Source: Dechloromonas sp. Dech2017
GTDB taxonomy: Bacteria > Pseudomonadota > Gammaproteobacteria > Burkholderiales > Rhodocyclaceae
Direction of reading: 5' to 3'
Assembly (NCBI GenBank): GCA_009469585.1
Contig: SSXW01000021.1
Coordinates: 1 to 64,000 of the forward strand
Length of the DNA: 64,000 nucleotides
The position numbers were made by a program, and so were the translations under genes. The notes beneath the pieces were generated by a model that searched no databases, had not been told where the DNA came from, and was given only the letters and a program-made list of their open reading frames with translations. Below, piece by piece: positions 46,501 to 55,102 of the stretch. Numbering within the stretch: the first letter of the stretch is position 1; each line of letters opens with the position of its first letter.

Positions 46501-46718
46501 TGCCGGACACGCTTTTCCGCATCGTCGATGGCGGTAGCCGGAAGATCAGGATTCAGGGTTTCCAGTGCAGCGCGAAAGCGCGGAGCCAAGACCACCTCGT
46601 TGTAATGCGCTCGTTCAGGCGAAAAACCGCCGGGCGAGATCGATTCGCCGTGGGCATATTCCCAGCCTAGTTCACGGAACCAATCGATGCACGCTTGTTC
46701 AAGGTCGTTTTCGGTCAT
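43578..46718 (-). CDS. hsdR: Type I restriction endonuclease subunit R
   Basis: The 1046-residue protein has an N-terminal nuclease-like core (RPDMVAFVNGLPLAVIELKN, PD-(D/E)xK pattern at about 147-166), a helicase core with QGSGKSLLAVF (motif I), CDEAHRTQYG (motif II), YLGLTGTPIS (motif III), and a long C-terminal helical domain. It translocates and cuts unmodified DNA. The ATG at 46718 gives MTENDLEQACIDWF. It overlaps none of its neighbours, starting 5 bp after the SIR2 gene stop. Confidence 0.96.
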   Translation of the reverse strand: MTENDLEQACIDWFRELGWEYAHGESISPGGFSPERAHYNEVVLAPRFRAALETLNPDLPATAIDDAEKRVRQFAGQSLVEANRDLYVWLRDGIPVDIEEDGHRRQAFVAVFNWTDLTRNDWLIVNQFTVKGSKTVRPDMVAFVNGLPLAVIELKNPADEKADVFAAFNQIQNYKNEIPQLFEPNVVCVISDGAVARLGSISADQERFMPWRVAEGIVTPEQHLELEVLVRGLFERQTFLKYFRHFIAFQTSGAGTFKVIAGYHQYHGVLKGVDRALASISDHREGKRGKGGVMWFTQGSGKSLLAVFYVGLLREHPDLENPTVVVVTDRKDLDGQLYETFASCRIPLRTTPVQAGDRAELKKLLTEQVAGGIFFTTIQKFAPEKGQATVEEINPRSNIIVICDEAHRTQYGFKSELDKKGEKFRYGLAKYMHDALPHALYLGLTGTPISENDRDTEAVFGTYVDIYDVLASQKDGTTVPIHYEQRIIDLSVNKGELDSLDEELDALLEDDPEEQTNKTISTLARLESIAMADGRLEKLADDLVQHWDERLEALDGKGMIVAISRKAAVALYDEIIKRRPDWHNKDINQGVIKVVMTSPASDPPALRAHATSPQEKKLLEKRIKDPDDPLKLVIVRDMWLTGFDAPCLHTLYVDKPMRGQGLMQAVARVNRVWKDKPGGLVVDYIGIGEELKQAIAQYTRARGGDQRGEPVEFIDEALKIVKETVGVIRDMLHGVNLEGIATDAKKALVALPLAMNHLVKLNQKPEGAPQDTKPPGVKRFLDQVTKLSKAQALAGTHPEALALRNEIAFYQAVKAGLVKFTGVGAGKSKVEKEAAMRQIVAKGVLVNGVTDLYKTLGVDRPDISVLDETFLKKLGEIPQKNLAAELLQRLIDDEIQARGRRNTTQAQKFSKKLTDAINRYTNRGLTSAQVIEELIKLAHEIAADKPPEDMTEDEFAFYEALRENESAVRDMGDPVLKALAHELTDKLRKSATIDWQKRDAARARMRLLVKVLLTKYKYPPDKQPEAVEKVIEQAELYADLWAFEGA

Positions 46719-46723
46719 GATCG

Positions 46724-48481
46724 CTACCACCACCTCAGTTCTTTTACCCAGTTGGCGAATGCCTCCAGCGCCGTCTTGCAGTCGGTTGCCGAATGTCCAA
46801 AGATGTTGGCTCTGACATAGGGTGATTTGTCGCCAAGGCTGTCGAGCGAGCCTTGAATCTCATTCAAGATGCGTTCCCGATTTTCGTGCCGATAGCCGTA
46901 TGCGCCCGGAGGTGCCCAGTACCAGCGCTTCTCACGGTTCGCGTGAAATGCATAACACAGCGCCATCAGGATTTCTAGTTTGTCATAGACATAGGTATAT
47001 CGTGTCTCTGAGGGGACAATTCCCAGGGCGTTGGCTCTCAGCAGCGCATAGATCCAGTCATTCAAGGGGGCATGGCGACGGTCCATACCTTCAAGCAGCT
47101 TCGCCGGCTCGTTACCTCTATCGAAGAGACAGAACGCCGGTAGCATTTCCACCGCCGTCTTGTCCTCCCGATTTTCACGATGGACTGGTGTGGAGAATAG
47201 TTTTCCGAGGAATACCAACCCTCGCTCGCCGGCTTCTATTGCACCAATACCCAAGGCATAAAGAATTAGGGTCGCAGGGTAACGTTGCAACTCGATCCAT
47301 AGAGAAAAGCCTGCTTCACCTCTGCGCGCCGCAAGCCTGCTAAGGGTGTTCTGCCACGCCGGGTGATTCCACTCCTCTCCCCAATGGCCACCTACTACCG
47401 CCATCGCCATCAGGGTTTCGCACGCCGCTTCATAGGCGCGAACACGCGCCGTCAACGAATTCGTGTCTGGTGTCGGACCACCTTGCAGTGCGAAACTGTG
47501 GCCTGAGGTCGCATCGGCAATTTTGTCGACCTCGTTGCCAATCAGATCGGCCAGCCGGATGCGGTACTTGGGTTCGGCAAGATAACTCTTGAGACTCGCG
47601 ACGGCCGCCTCAGTCGACAGCGGATGCGGTCGGGAAAACTGCTCCAACGCCTCTATGAGACGGGATAGTTCAGAGAAAAAGCCATCCGCATCGGCAATGC
47701 CAATGGTTTCCGCTTGGCGGTGTTGAATCAGACGAAGCGCGGCATCCCCTGGCTCACCACGCACCGCCCAAAAATGCGAAAAGCGACGCGAAACCGAGCG
47801 GGTGATAGCATCGCGCAAAGCAGTGTCCCATCCCGCTGACCAGCCACAGACAATCAGGCCGAATTCATCGAAAATTTGGTCTAGCACCTTGTTGAACTCT
47901 GGCGGGTAGGTTTCCAACTCATCCGGTGTATTGCGAATCCTGGTATCGAGGTAATCACCATGTACCTTGAACACGCAGCAGCGGGTATGGATCAACGGCA
48001 GCGCTCCCTGTACCTGATCAGGTGAACTCAGGACTGTCGGGACAACACCTGCGTCGGCCAACGCGGTTTCCATGAGTCTGTCAAAGTTCGTGGTGATGAT
48101 CACGCGGATGTAGCCCTTCGCTGCCAAATCTGCGATGGCTCGATGGGCTACAGTGGGGGCCTTCAACCCATCGGCACGTTCGGTTTCAGTTGCCTCAAGA
48201 TACCCGCGCAGAAGCTGCTGGCGTTCCGCAGGTGTCTTGGCAAGTGCATCCAACAGCGCAGAGTAATCGGGCTCCTTGTCATATTTGTTGCGATACCAAA
48301 CCGCCGGATCGGGTTCGCAGGCTTCTCCAGCCACGCTGGCCAGCTTTCGCACCAAATCGAGGGTGATTTCCCAACCAGTCGGAATTCTCGCCGAGCGGGA
48401 AACTCCGGACCCAAGCAGAACGGCGTACACGCCGGGATTGGCCTGCACCGAGAACGCCAGTGAGTGGATCGGATCAATCAC
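46724..48481 (-). CDS. SIR2-domain protein embedded in the restriction operon
   Basis: The 585-residue protein has a SIR2-like NADase domain: YAVLLGSGVSRSARIPTGWE (20-38), VIITTNFDRLMETAL (about 127-141) and FKVHGDYLDT with His174. The C-terminal 300 residues are helical and not in a family I know. Stand-alone SIR2 proteins of this kind cut NAD in anti-phage systems (e.g. Thoeris-type ThsA, DSR). It overlaps the DUF4268 gene by 4 bp, between hsdS and hsdR, so it is built into the type I operon. Function in defence is an inference. Confidence 0.82.
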   Translation of the reverse strand: MIDPIHSLAFSVQANPGVYAVLLGSGVSRSARIPTGWEITLDLVRKLASVAGEACEPDPAVWYRNKYDKEPDYSALLDALAKTPAERQQLLRGYLEATETERADGLKAPTVAHRAIADLAAKGYIRVIITTNFDRLMETALADAGVVPTVLSSPDQVQGALPLIHTRCCVFKVHGDYLDTRIRNTPDELETYPPEFNKVLDQIFDEFGLIVCGWSAGWDTALRDAITRSVSRRFSHFWAVRGEPGDAALRLIQHRQAETIGIADADGFFSELSRLIEALEQFSRPHPLSTEAAVASLKSYLAEPKYRIRLADLIGNEVDKIADATSGHSFALQGGPTPDTNSLTARVRAYEAACETLMAMAVVGGHWGEEWNHPAWQNTLSRLAARRGEAGFSLWIELQRYPATLILYALGIGAIEAGERGLVFLGKLFSTPVHRENREDKTAVEMLPAFCLFDRGNEPAKLLEGMDRRHAPLNDWIYALLRANALGIVPSETRYTYVYDKLEILMALCYAFHANREKRWYWAPPGAYGYRHENRERILNEIQGSLDSLGDKSPYVRANIFGHSATDCKTALEAFANWVKELRWW

Positions 48482-49431
48482 GGCAACGCCTTCACGATGG
48501 GCCGCAGCACCGCATCCATCTTGACCAGTCGCTGCGTCAGCCAGTCGATGTACTCGTGCCAGCGCTGCTCGTCCTCAATGGAGGCGTTGGGATACCAGGA
48601 GGCAATACGCACGGCTTTAGCGTCGGGTAGTTCCTGCCAGTCCAGTTCGAAGCCCAGCTTGGTTTCTATGTCCTGTTTCTGCGCGGAGAGCTTCGCGAAA
48701 TGCTGCTTTGCCTCGGCACCGGGAATCCATAGCTCGACGCCCAATCGCTGGTCACGGGTGTTCGCGGTGGGGTTCAGCCCGAAGCCGGCGCGCCCAATGG
48801 AATTGTTGAGCCAGTGTTGGGGCCGGGGCTTCTGCGGCCGAATCTGTGGTGCCTTGGCCGCCAGATGCTCGATCAACGCCGTCCAGAATTTCTGCTGCAA
48901 CTGCTTCGTTGGCGTCGTAGCTGCTGCCGCTCGCGCCTGTTCCCGACCTGCTTTTGCCCATTCGTTGGGTTTCACCACCACCTCGAATTTAGGCGCCAGC
49001 GGTGAGTCGCCGATCTTCCACAATTCGACCTCGACGGCGAAGAAGTTCAGATCGTCGGTGGTGTTGTCGTTGAGGAACTGCAAGGCAGCGGCATGTTCCG
49101 GGCGGAAGGATTCAGCAACCCAGATGACCTTCTTGGCGCCAACGCCGGCCGCGTAGGCGATGATCTGGCCCAGGTGCGTGTGGTTGGTCTTTTCGAGCTG
49201 GTTTTCGATGATGACCTGCTCATCGCCATCGGTGCACAGAATGTCCAGCTTGAAATCGCCGACCCAGTGCTCGGTCGCCACCAACACTAATTCGCTAATG
49301 CCTAATGCATCCGCCAGCGCATTTAGGCTGTCGGTTTCGGCCAGCCAGGGTGTGAAATCGCTGGCCTCATGCTTCCAGGCTTCGCGCAGCGGTACGCGTT
49401 CCAGTTTGCTGAGAGGTTTCTTGGCGGTCAT
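48478..49431 (-). CDS. DUF4268 / PD-(D/E)xK-like protein in the restriction operon
   Basis: The 317-residue protein has a nuclease-like N-terminal domain (VGDFKLDILCTDGDEQVIIENQLEKT, about 57-82, carrying a D...ENQ pattern typical of these restriction-fold domains) and a DUF4268 C-terminal region (about 220-317). Such proteins often accompany type I restriction loci, but the role is not known. It overlaps hsdS and the SIR2 gene by 4 bp each. Confidence 0.78.
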   Translation of the reverse strand: MTAKKPLSKLERVPLREAWKHEASDFTPWLAETDSLNALADALGISELVLVATEHWVGDFKLDILCTDGDEQVIIENQLEKTNHTHLGQIIAYAAGVGAKKVIWVAESFRPEHAAALQFLNDNTTDDLNFFAVEVELWKIGDSPLAPKFEVVVKPNEWAKAGREQARAAAATTPTKQLQQKFWTALIEHLAAKAPQIRPQKPRPQHWLNNSIGRAGFGLNPTANTRDQRLGVELWIPGAEAKQHFAKLSAQKQDIETKLGFELDWQELPDAKAVRIASWYPNASIEDEQRWHEYIDWLTQRLVKMDAVLRPIVKALP

Positions 49432-50732
49432 GCGATGGCCTCTTCGATGAGGGATTCGGCTTCCGCGACGCGGAGCTTGCCGGAGATCAGGCGGGGAAGT
49501 AGAAGGTCGCGGAGCGACGAGAGCACCGAGGATTCACTTTGGCATACCGCGATCTGGTCGAACATGGGGCAGGTAATGACTGAAAACTGCCTCATGATTT
49601 CGTCATTCGGGAGGACAACTTCCGCACCTGTCACCACATCCGGTCTAACGGCTGGGTATGCGGCGCCGTCCGCAAGGTGGGCCAGACGATCGATTGCATC
49701 ATCTGACGTTGCGGCGAGGTATAGATATTCTCGGTGATAGGAGTGGGACGGTCGCAGTACGGCGAACCCGGTACTGCCCGTCAGGCCGTCCGTGGCTATA
49801 AGCGCAAATGAGCGATTTCCGGGGCGGACAGTACCGACAATCGTGTCACCACAACGCAGAACTCGCCGAGCCCTACTCGGTGACTCGTCCCAGAGGTACG
49901 AGGTTGCATCTTCAATGCAGCCGGACTTGACGTTCGATAGATCGATGTACTCAAGGATTTCCGGATGCTTTTTGGTCGACCACGTTTCCGGATTGAGTTC
50001 GCAAACATCGCCCAAAGTGCCGCGTTTCCACCTTTCCGGAATCTCCCCCAACTCGCTGTCCACGAATCGATCCGGAAACAGCACGGCAAGGTCATCGGCC
50101 AACCCAACGGGCTTCTCACCAGCCAGCTTGACACACACCGGGTCGAAATTCACGAACCAGGATTTGAACAGGCGCCGTGCGATAGCTTCGAGGTTGGCGG
50201 CGAGAGCACGGTTGTGGTCTATGCGGTCGTCGAGGGAGCGCAGCATCCTACCGATTGCTACGCGATCCTCCGGATCTATATACGGAAACTCAAAATCGGC
50301 TATCGAGTGATGAGAAACACGTTGTCTTCCGGATGTTCCCTCCATACGGGATATGGCATAGAGCCGAAACTCAGGAAAACGAGAGGCGTAGTAGACAAAA
50401 TCAGCTTCAGCATCCCGTTTGGGTGCAATGACAATGAACTCAGTAGAGCCGGCTGCAACTTCACTCTCGTTTAAGCAATTCACGAACGCGGACTTGCCGT
50501 TTTCCAGGCAAGGCGTTATCCGAGCCATGAGGGTGTCACCGTTCTTGAATCGAGCACCGGATGAATAGGGGCGCTTTTCAATTGACGATATCTCAATCGA
50601 CCTGTGACTGGTTGGAAGTGCGGCCATGTCAATCAGTTTAGCGATTGTGCCTTTTTTTAAAGGGCGCAGAGGATTGAGATCAGCAATAGCGTCCAACCGC
50701 ATGGAGATAGCCTCCTCAGACGGCATATCCAA
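49428..50732 (-). CDS. hsdS: Type I restriction specificity subunit S
   Basis: The 434-residue protein has two target-recognition halves, with a conserved helical repeat (IGRMLRSLDDRIDHNRALAA, about 180-200, and LLLPRLISGKLRV at the end). It reads out the DNA sequence for both methylation and restriction. It overlaps hsdM by 17 bp. No second hsdS copy or silent cassette lies in the window that I can see. Confidence 0.92.
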   Translation of the reverse strand: MDMPSEEAISMRLDAIADLNPLRPLKKGTIAKLIDMAALPTSHRSIEISSIEKRPYSSGARFKNGDTLMARITPCLENGKSAFVNCLNESEVAAGSTEFIVIAPKRDAEADFVYYASRFPEFRLYAISRMEGTSGRQRVSHHSIADFEFPYIDPEDRVAIGRMLRSLDDRIDHNRALAANLEAIARRLFKSWFVNFDPVCVKLAGEKPVGLADDLAVLFPDRFVDSELGEIPERWKRGTLGDVCELNPETWSTKKHPEILEYIDLSNVKSGCIEDATSYLWDESPSRARRVLRCGDTIVGTVRPGNRSFALIATDGLTGSTGFAVLRPSHSYHREYLYLAATSDDAIDRLAHLADGAAYPAVRPDVVTGAEVVLPNDEIMRQFSVITCPMFDQIAVCQSESSVLSSLRDLLLPRLISGKLRVAEAESLIEEAIA

Positions 50733-52305
50733 TCCTCCCTAACTGCTCCCGCACCTCCGCCTCTAGGTCACTCCCCCGGCCAAACAGCACCGACAACTCG
50801 CTAGTCAGATTTGCCATCTGCTCATCGAATGTATCGTCGTCGTCCTCGATATCGGTCGCGCCGACGTAGCGGCCCGGTGTCAGCGCATAGCGGTGCTGCT
50901 CGATCTCGGCCAGCGTGGCGGACTTGCAGAAGCCCGGCACATCCTCGTAAGTGCCTTCACCCCATTCTGTGCCGCGCCAGTTTTGGTAGGTCTGGGCGAT
51001 CTGGCGAATCTCGGCTTCCGACAATTCTTTCTGCTTGCGTGAGCCGGGAATTAGCGAGGAGAGCTTGCGGGCATCGATGAACAGCACCTGCTTACGACGG
51101 TCCCGTTTGCCATTCTTTCCGGCGCCCTTGTTGTGGGAGAGGAACCACAAGCAGGCGGGAATCGGGGTGTTGGCAAAGAGCTGTCCCGGCAGAGCGACCA
51201 TGCATTCCACAACGTCGCCCTTGATCATAGCGGTGCGGATGTCGCCCTCGCCGCCGGTGTTCGTGGTCATGGAACCGTTGGCCAGAACGATGCCGGCGCG
51301 GCCCTCCGCCGACAGGCGGGCCAGCATGTGTTGTAGCCAGGCGTAGTTGGCGTTGCCGTCAGGCGGCACGCCGTATTTCCAGCGCAGGTCTTTGGGCAGC
51401 TTGTCGGCGCCCCAGCCCTTGATATTGAAGGGCGGATTGGCGAGCACGTAGTCGGCTCGCAGGTCCGGATGCTGGTCGTTGTGGAAGGTATCGCCGTGCG
51501 ATTGCCCCATGTCGTAGTCGATGCCGCGAATGGCGAGGTTCATACACGCCAGCTTGCGCGTGGTGGCGGAGAGTTCCTGGCCGTAGATGGCAGCCTGTCC
51601 CTTCTTACCGCCGTGAGCCTCAATGAAACGCTCCGAATAGACGAACATGCCGCCCGAGCCACAGGCTGGGTCGTAGATGCGACCGGCAAACGGGGCAAGG
51701 ATTTCCACCAGCACGGACACCACCGAGCGTGGCGTGTAGAACTGCCCGGCGCGCTGCCCCTCTGACAGGGCGAAGTTGCCGAGGAAGTATTCATACACCT
51801 CGCCGAAGACATCACGCGACGTGTCCTGCGTGGGGTCAAATTTCATCTTGGCCACGATGCCCATCAGGTCGCCGAGTACGCCGTCTTCCAGCGGCAGACG
51901 GGCAAAGTCTCGGTAGAGCACGCCGCGCAATTTATCGTTCTCCCGCTCGATGGCAGCCATGCCGTCGTCTAACAGCTTGCCGAGTTTAGGGCTGGCGGCC
52001 TGCTTGAGCAGGTCGCCGAAGCGGGCCTCCTCCGGAATCCAGAACACGTTGTCCTGCTTGTAGGCATCGCGGTCTTCAGAGAGAGCGGCGAAGGCATCGG
52101 CCCTCATGTCCTCTGGCATGAACAGGTCCGAGTCGGGATCAGCCAGTCGGGTGCGGATCACTTCGCGCTGGGCCTCGAAGATGTCGCTCACGTATTTTAG
52201 GAACACCAGCCCGAGCACGGGAAACTTGTACTCTGCGGCGGACATGGCGCCGCGCAGCTTGTTGGCAGAATCCCACAGCAGCTTCTTGAATTCGGTTTCG
52301 GTCAT
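50716..52305 (-). CDS. hsdM: Type I DNA methyltransferase subunit M
   Basis: The 529-residue protein has the SAM-binding motif DPACGSGGMFVYSE (about 219) and the catalytic NPPF motif (VLANPPFNIKGWG, about 286), standard for N6-adenine type I methylases. It methylates the host at the site read by HsdS. The ATG overlaps the serine recombinase stop by 4 bp. Confidence 0.97.
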   Translation of the reverse strand: MTETEFKKLLWDSANKLRGAMSAAEYKFPVLGLVFLKYVSDIFEAQREVIRTRLADPDSDLFMPEDMRADAFAALSEDRDAYKQDNVFWIPEEARFGDLLKQAASPKLGKLLDDGMAAIERENDKLRGVLYRDFARLPLEDGVLGDLMGIVAKMKFDPTQDTSRDVFGEVYEYFLGNFALSEGQRAGQFYTPRSVVSVLVEILAPFAGRIYDPACGSGGMFVYSERFIEAHGGKKGQAAIYGQELSATTRKLACMNLAIRGIDYDMGQSHGDTFHNDQHPDLRADYVLANPPFNIKGWGADKLPKDLRWKYGVPPDGNANYAWLQHMLARLSAEGRAGIVLANGSMTTNTGGEGDIRTAMIKGDVVECMVALPGQLFANTPIPACLWFLSHNKGAGKNGKRDRRKQVLFIDARKLSSLIPGSRKQKELSEAEIRQIAQTYQNWRGTEWGEGTYEDVPGFCKSATLAEIEQHRYALTPGRYVGATDIEDDDDTFDEQMANLTSELSVLFGRGSDLEAEVREQLGRIGYAV

Positions 52306-52901
52306 GCGACGGTTTCTCCCTGCGGCGCGGCGGGATTCTGCGGGTAGCCTTCGCGCTCCAGCGCCAGATTCAATGTCACCCGAGAGATGCCAAAGTGCTT
52401 GGCGACCTCGGTCTTGGTCATAAGCGGATCGAGCAGCATGGCGGCAGCCTTGCGTACGTCTGCCTTGCTCATCTTGGCCTTGCGACCGCCCCTGCGGCCA
52501 CGCGCACGAGCGGCGGCCAGTCCGGCGACGGTGCGTTCGCGGATCAGGTTGCGCTCGAACTCGGCAAGCGCGGCGAAGACATGGAAGACCAACTTGCCGC
52601 CTGCATTGGTGGTGTCGATGCTTTCGGTCAGCGACTGAAAGCCGACGCCCCGATCCTCTAGGGCATGGACGATTTCCACCAGGTCCTTGAGCGAGCGCCC
52701 CAGCCGGTCAAGCCGCCATACGACCAGGGTGTCACCCTTGCGCAGCACCTTGAGGCAGGTTTCCAGTTCCGGCCGATCCCTATCCTTGCCGGATTGCCTC
52801 TCCTGAAACACCTGCTCGCAGCCAGCACCAGCCAAGGCATCAAGTTGAAGCTCGGGTCGTTGGTCCTGGGTGGAAACGCGGGCGTAGCCAATGCGCATCA
52901 A
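52302..52901 (-). CDS. Serine recombinase / resolvase-invertase
   Basis: The 199-residue protein has the serine resolvase layout: MRIGYARVSTQDQ at the start (nucleophile Ser10), VVWRLDRLGRSLKDLV (about 61-76), EFERNLIRERTVAGL and a C-terminal HTH (MTKTEVAKHFGISRVTLNLAL). It is the Tn3 resolvase/Hin-like family. As first gene of the restriction operon, it overlaps hsdM by 4 bp. Its res or inversion site should lie just upstream, where the integron is now inserted at 52975. A role in flipping DNA near hsdS cannot be excluded. Confidence 0.9.
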   Translation of the reverse strand: MMRIGYARVSTQDQRPELQLDALAGAGCEQVFQERQSGKDRDRPELETCLKVLRKGDTLVVWRLDRLGRSLKDLVEIVHALEDRGVGFQSLTESIDTTNAGGKLVFHVFAALAEFERNLIRERTVAGLAAARARGRRGGRKAKMSKADVRKAAAMLLDPLMTKTEVAKHFGISRVTLNLALEREGYPQNPAAPQGETVA

Positions 52902-52969
52902 ACGCTCCTAATCTGTACATTGATAACTGTACCAGATTTCTTTACGTGATTGATGCTGTTTGGATGAAT

Positions 52970-52974
52970 TTTGA
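52970..52974. repeat. Target-site duplication, left copy (TTTGA)
   Basis: TTTGA directly left of the IRi terminal repeat. The same five bases follow IRt at 59348-59352. Tn402 elements make 5-bp duplications. Confidence 0.9.
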
Positions 52975-52999
52975 TGTCGTTTTCAGAAGACGGCTGCAC
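52975..52999 (+). repeat. IRi, left terminal inverted repeat of the integron
   Basis: Starts TGTCGTTTTCAGAAG and ends CTGCAC, the standard class 1 integron IRi. It is nearly the inverse of IRt at 59323. Confidence 0.93.
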
Positions 53000-53176
53000 T
53001 GAACGTCAGAAGCCGACTGCACTATAGCAGCGGAGGGGTTGGATCCATCAGGCAACGACGGGCTGCTGCCGGCCATCAGCGGACGCAGGGAGGACTTTCC
53101 GCAACCGGCCGTTCGATGCGGCACCGATGGCCTTCGCGCAGGGGTAGTGAATCCGCCAGGATTGACTTGCGCTGCC

Positions 53177-54190
53177 CTACCTCTCACTAGTGAGGGGCGG
53201 CAGCGCATCAAGCGGTGAGCGCACTCCGGCACCGCCAACTTTCAGCACATGCGTGTAAATCATCGTCGTAGAGACGTCGGAATGGCCGAGCAGATCCTGC
53301 ACGGTTCGAATGTCGTAACCGCTGCGGAGCAAGGCCGTCGCGAACGAGTGGCGGAGGGTGTGCGGTGTGGCGGGCTTCGTGATGCCTGCTTGTTCTACGG
53401 CACGTTTGAAGGCGCGCTGAAAGGTCTGGTCATACATGTGATGGCGACGCACGACACCGCTCCGTGGATCGGTCGAATGCGTGTGCTGCGCAAAAACCCA
53501 GAACCACGGCCAGGAATGCCCGGCGCGCGGATACTTCCGCTCAAGGGCGTCGGGAAGCGCAACGCCGCTGCGGCCCTCGGCCTGGTCCTTCAGCCACCAT
53601 GCCCGTGCACGCGACAGCTGCTCGCGCAGGCTGGGTGCCAAGCTCTCGGGTAACATCAAGGCCCGATCCTTGGAGCCCTTGCCCTCCCGCACGATGATCG
53701 TGCCGTGATCGAAATCCAGATCCTTGACCCGCAGTTGCAAACCCTCACTGATCCGCATGCCCGTTCCATACAGAAGCTGGGCGAACAAACGATGCTCGCC
53801 TTCCAGAAAACCGAGGATGCGAACCACTTCATCCGGGGTCAGCACCACCGGCAAGCGCCGCGACGGCCGAGGTCTTCCGATCTCCTGAAGCCAGGGCAGA
53901 TCCGTGCACAGCACCTTGCCGTAGAAGAACAGCAAGGCCGCCAATGCCTGACGATGCGTGGAGACCGAAACCTTGCGCTCGTTCGCCAGCCAGGACAGAA
54001 ATGCCTCGACTTCGCTGCTGCCCAAGGTTGCCGGGTGACGCACACCGTGGAAACGGATGAAGGCACGAACCCAGTGGACATAAGCCTGTTCGGTTCGTAA
54101 GCTGTAATGCAAGTAGCGTATGCGCTCACGCAACTGGTCCAGAACCTTGACCGAACGCAGCGGTGGTAACGGCGCAGTGGCGGTTTTCAT
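53177..54190 (-). CDS. intI1: Class 1 integron integrase
   Basis: The full-length 337-residue IntI1 begins [18 protein letters not shown] and contains the integron-specific insert with [14 protein letters not shown]. The tyrosine-recombinase motifs are [38 protein letters not shown] with Tyr nucleophile. It recombines attI1 with attC sites. Residue 32 is Arg and residue 39 is His, the version usually tied to weak cassette promoters. It is transcribed away from the cassette. The reading frame is undamaged. Confidence 0.98.
54075..54103 (+). promoter_or_regulatory. Cassette promoter PcW
   Basis: TGGACA, 17 bp, TAAGCT is the weak PcW form, lying inside intI1 and directed toward the cassette. 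The downstream P2 (TTGTTA at 54194, TACAGT at 54214) has a 14-bp spacer, so it should be inactive. Confidence 0.92.
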
Positions 54191-54261
54191 GGCTTGTTAT
54201 GACTGTTTTTTTGTACAGTCTATGCCTCGGGCATCCAAGCAGCAAGCGCGTTACGCCGTGG

Positions 54262-54330
54262 GTCGATGTTTGATGTTATGGAGCAGCAACGATGTTACGC
54301 AGCAGGGCAGTCGCCCTAAAACAAAGTTAG
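54262..54330 (+). other. attI1 recombination site
   Basis: The sequence from GTCGATGTTTGATG to the AAACAAAGTTA core is the attI1 site. The crossover is between G54326 and T54327, where the cassette begins. Confidence 0.85.
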
Positions 54331-54646
54331 TACCACTGAAACCCTCCTTTATTTCGCCCATGTTTATTCAAACGGCATTCAGTTTCTCAAACGCTGTGCA
54401 GCGCTGGGTTTGCCGTTTCTCTGGGCTTCGCCTGGTGGCGTTACGCTGGTTTGTGGTCTTTTTGGCCTCTGGCCCTTGTGTAGCAAGCGCGAGCAGCTAT
54501 TTTTTTCGTAGTGCTGTGCCGCCTCGGTGGCACCGTGCCTTTTCGCAGTTAGCGCCCGTCGCCAAGTTACGGTTATCCGTTTTGGCTTCTGGCTCTAACA
54601 TTTCGGTCAAGCCGACCCGCATTCTGCGGTCGGCTTACCTCGCCCG
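54327..54646 (+). other. Unrecognised 320-bp integron gene cassette
   Basis: The cassette runs from the TTAG after attI1 to the G of the next core site. It ends in a 60-bp attC (54593-54652) with CTCTAAC and GTTAGAT core sites and the paired arms AAGCCGACC/GGTCGGCTT. A frame of 96 codons (54360-54650) runs into attC, but it has no ribosome-binding site and its tail is translated attC sequence, so I do not count it as a gene. I do not recognise a resistance gene here. Confidence 0.8.
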
Positions 54647-54652
54647 TTAGAT
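54593..54652 (+). repeat. attC site of the cassette
   Basis: Sixty bases with CTCTAAC and GTTAGAT at the ends and pairing arms inside. The right end is also the start of the 3' conserved segment. Confidence 0.85.
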
Positions 54653-54754
54653 GCACTAAGCACATAATTGCTCACAGCCAAACTATCAGGTCAAGTCTGC
54701 TTTTATTATTTTTAAGCGTGCATAATAAGCCCTACACAAATTGGGAGATATATC

Positions 54755-55102
54755 ATGAAAGGCTGGCTTTTTCTTGTTATCGCAATAGTTGGCGAAGTAA
54801 TCGCAACATCCGCATTAAAATCTAGCGAGGGCTTTACTAAGCTTGCCCCTTCCGCCGTTGTCATAATCGGTTATGGCATCGCATTTTATTTTCTTTCTCT
54901 GGTTCTGAAATCCATCCCTGTCGGTGTTGCTTATGCAGTCTGGTCGGGACTCGGCGTCGTCATAATTACAGCCATTGCCTGGTTGCTTCATGGGCAAAAG
55001 CTTGATGCGTGGGGCTTTGTAGGTATGGGGCTCATAATTGCTGCCTTTTTGCTCGCCCGATCCCCATCGTGGAAGTCGCTGCGGAGGCCGACGCCATGGT
55101 GA
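54755..55102 (+). CDS. qacEdelta1: Truncated quaternary ammonium efflux protein QacEdelta1
   Basis: The 115-residue protein begins [22 protein letters not shown], an SMR-family start, and has four membrane helices. The end ([13 protein letters not shown]) is the standard fusion of truncated qacE to the 3' conserved segment. It gives low-level resistance to some disinfectants. The start has a GGGAG ribosome-binding site; the last bases overlap sul1. Confidence 0.97.
   Translation: MKGWLFLVIAIVGEVIATSALKSSEGFTKLAPSAVVIIGYGIAFYFLSLVLKSIPVGVAYAVWSGLGVVIITAIAWLLHGQKLDAWGFVGMGLIIAAFLLARSPSWKSLRRPTPW

Noticed and set aside
54360..54650. 96-codon frame in the integron cassette
   Set aside because: No ribosome-binding site, and the end is translated attC sequence that occurs in many unrelated cassettes. 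Kept as a cassette, not as a gene.
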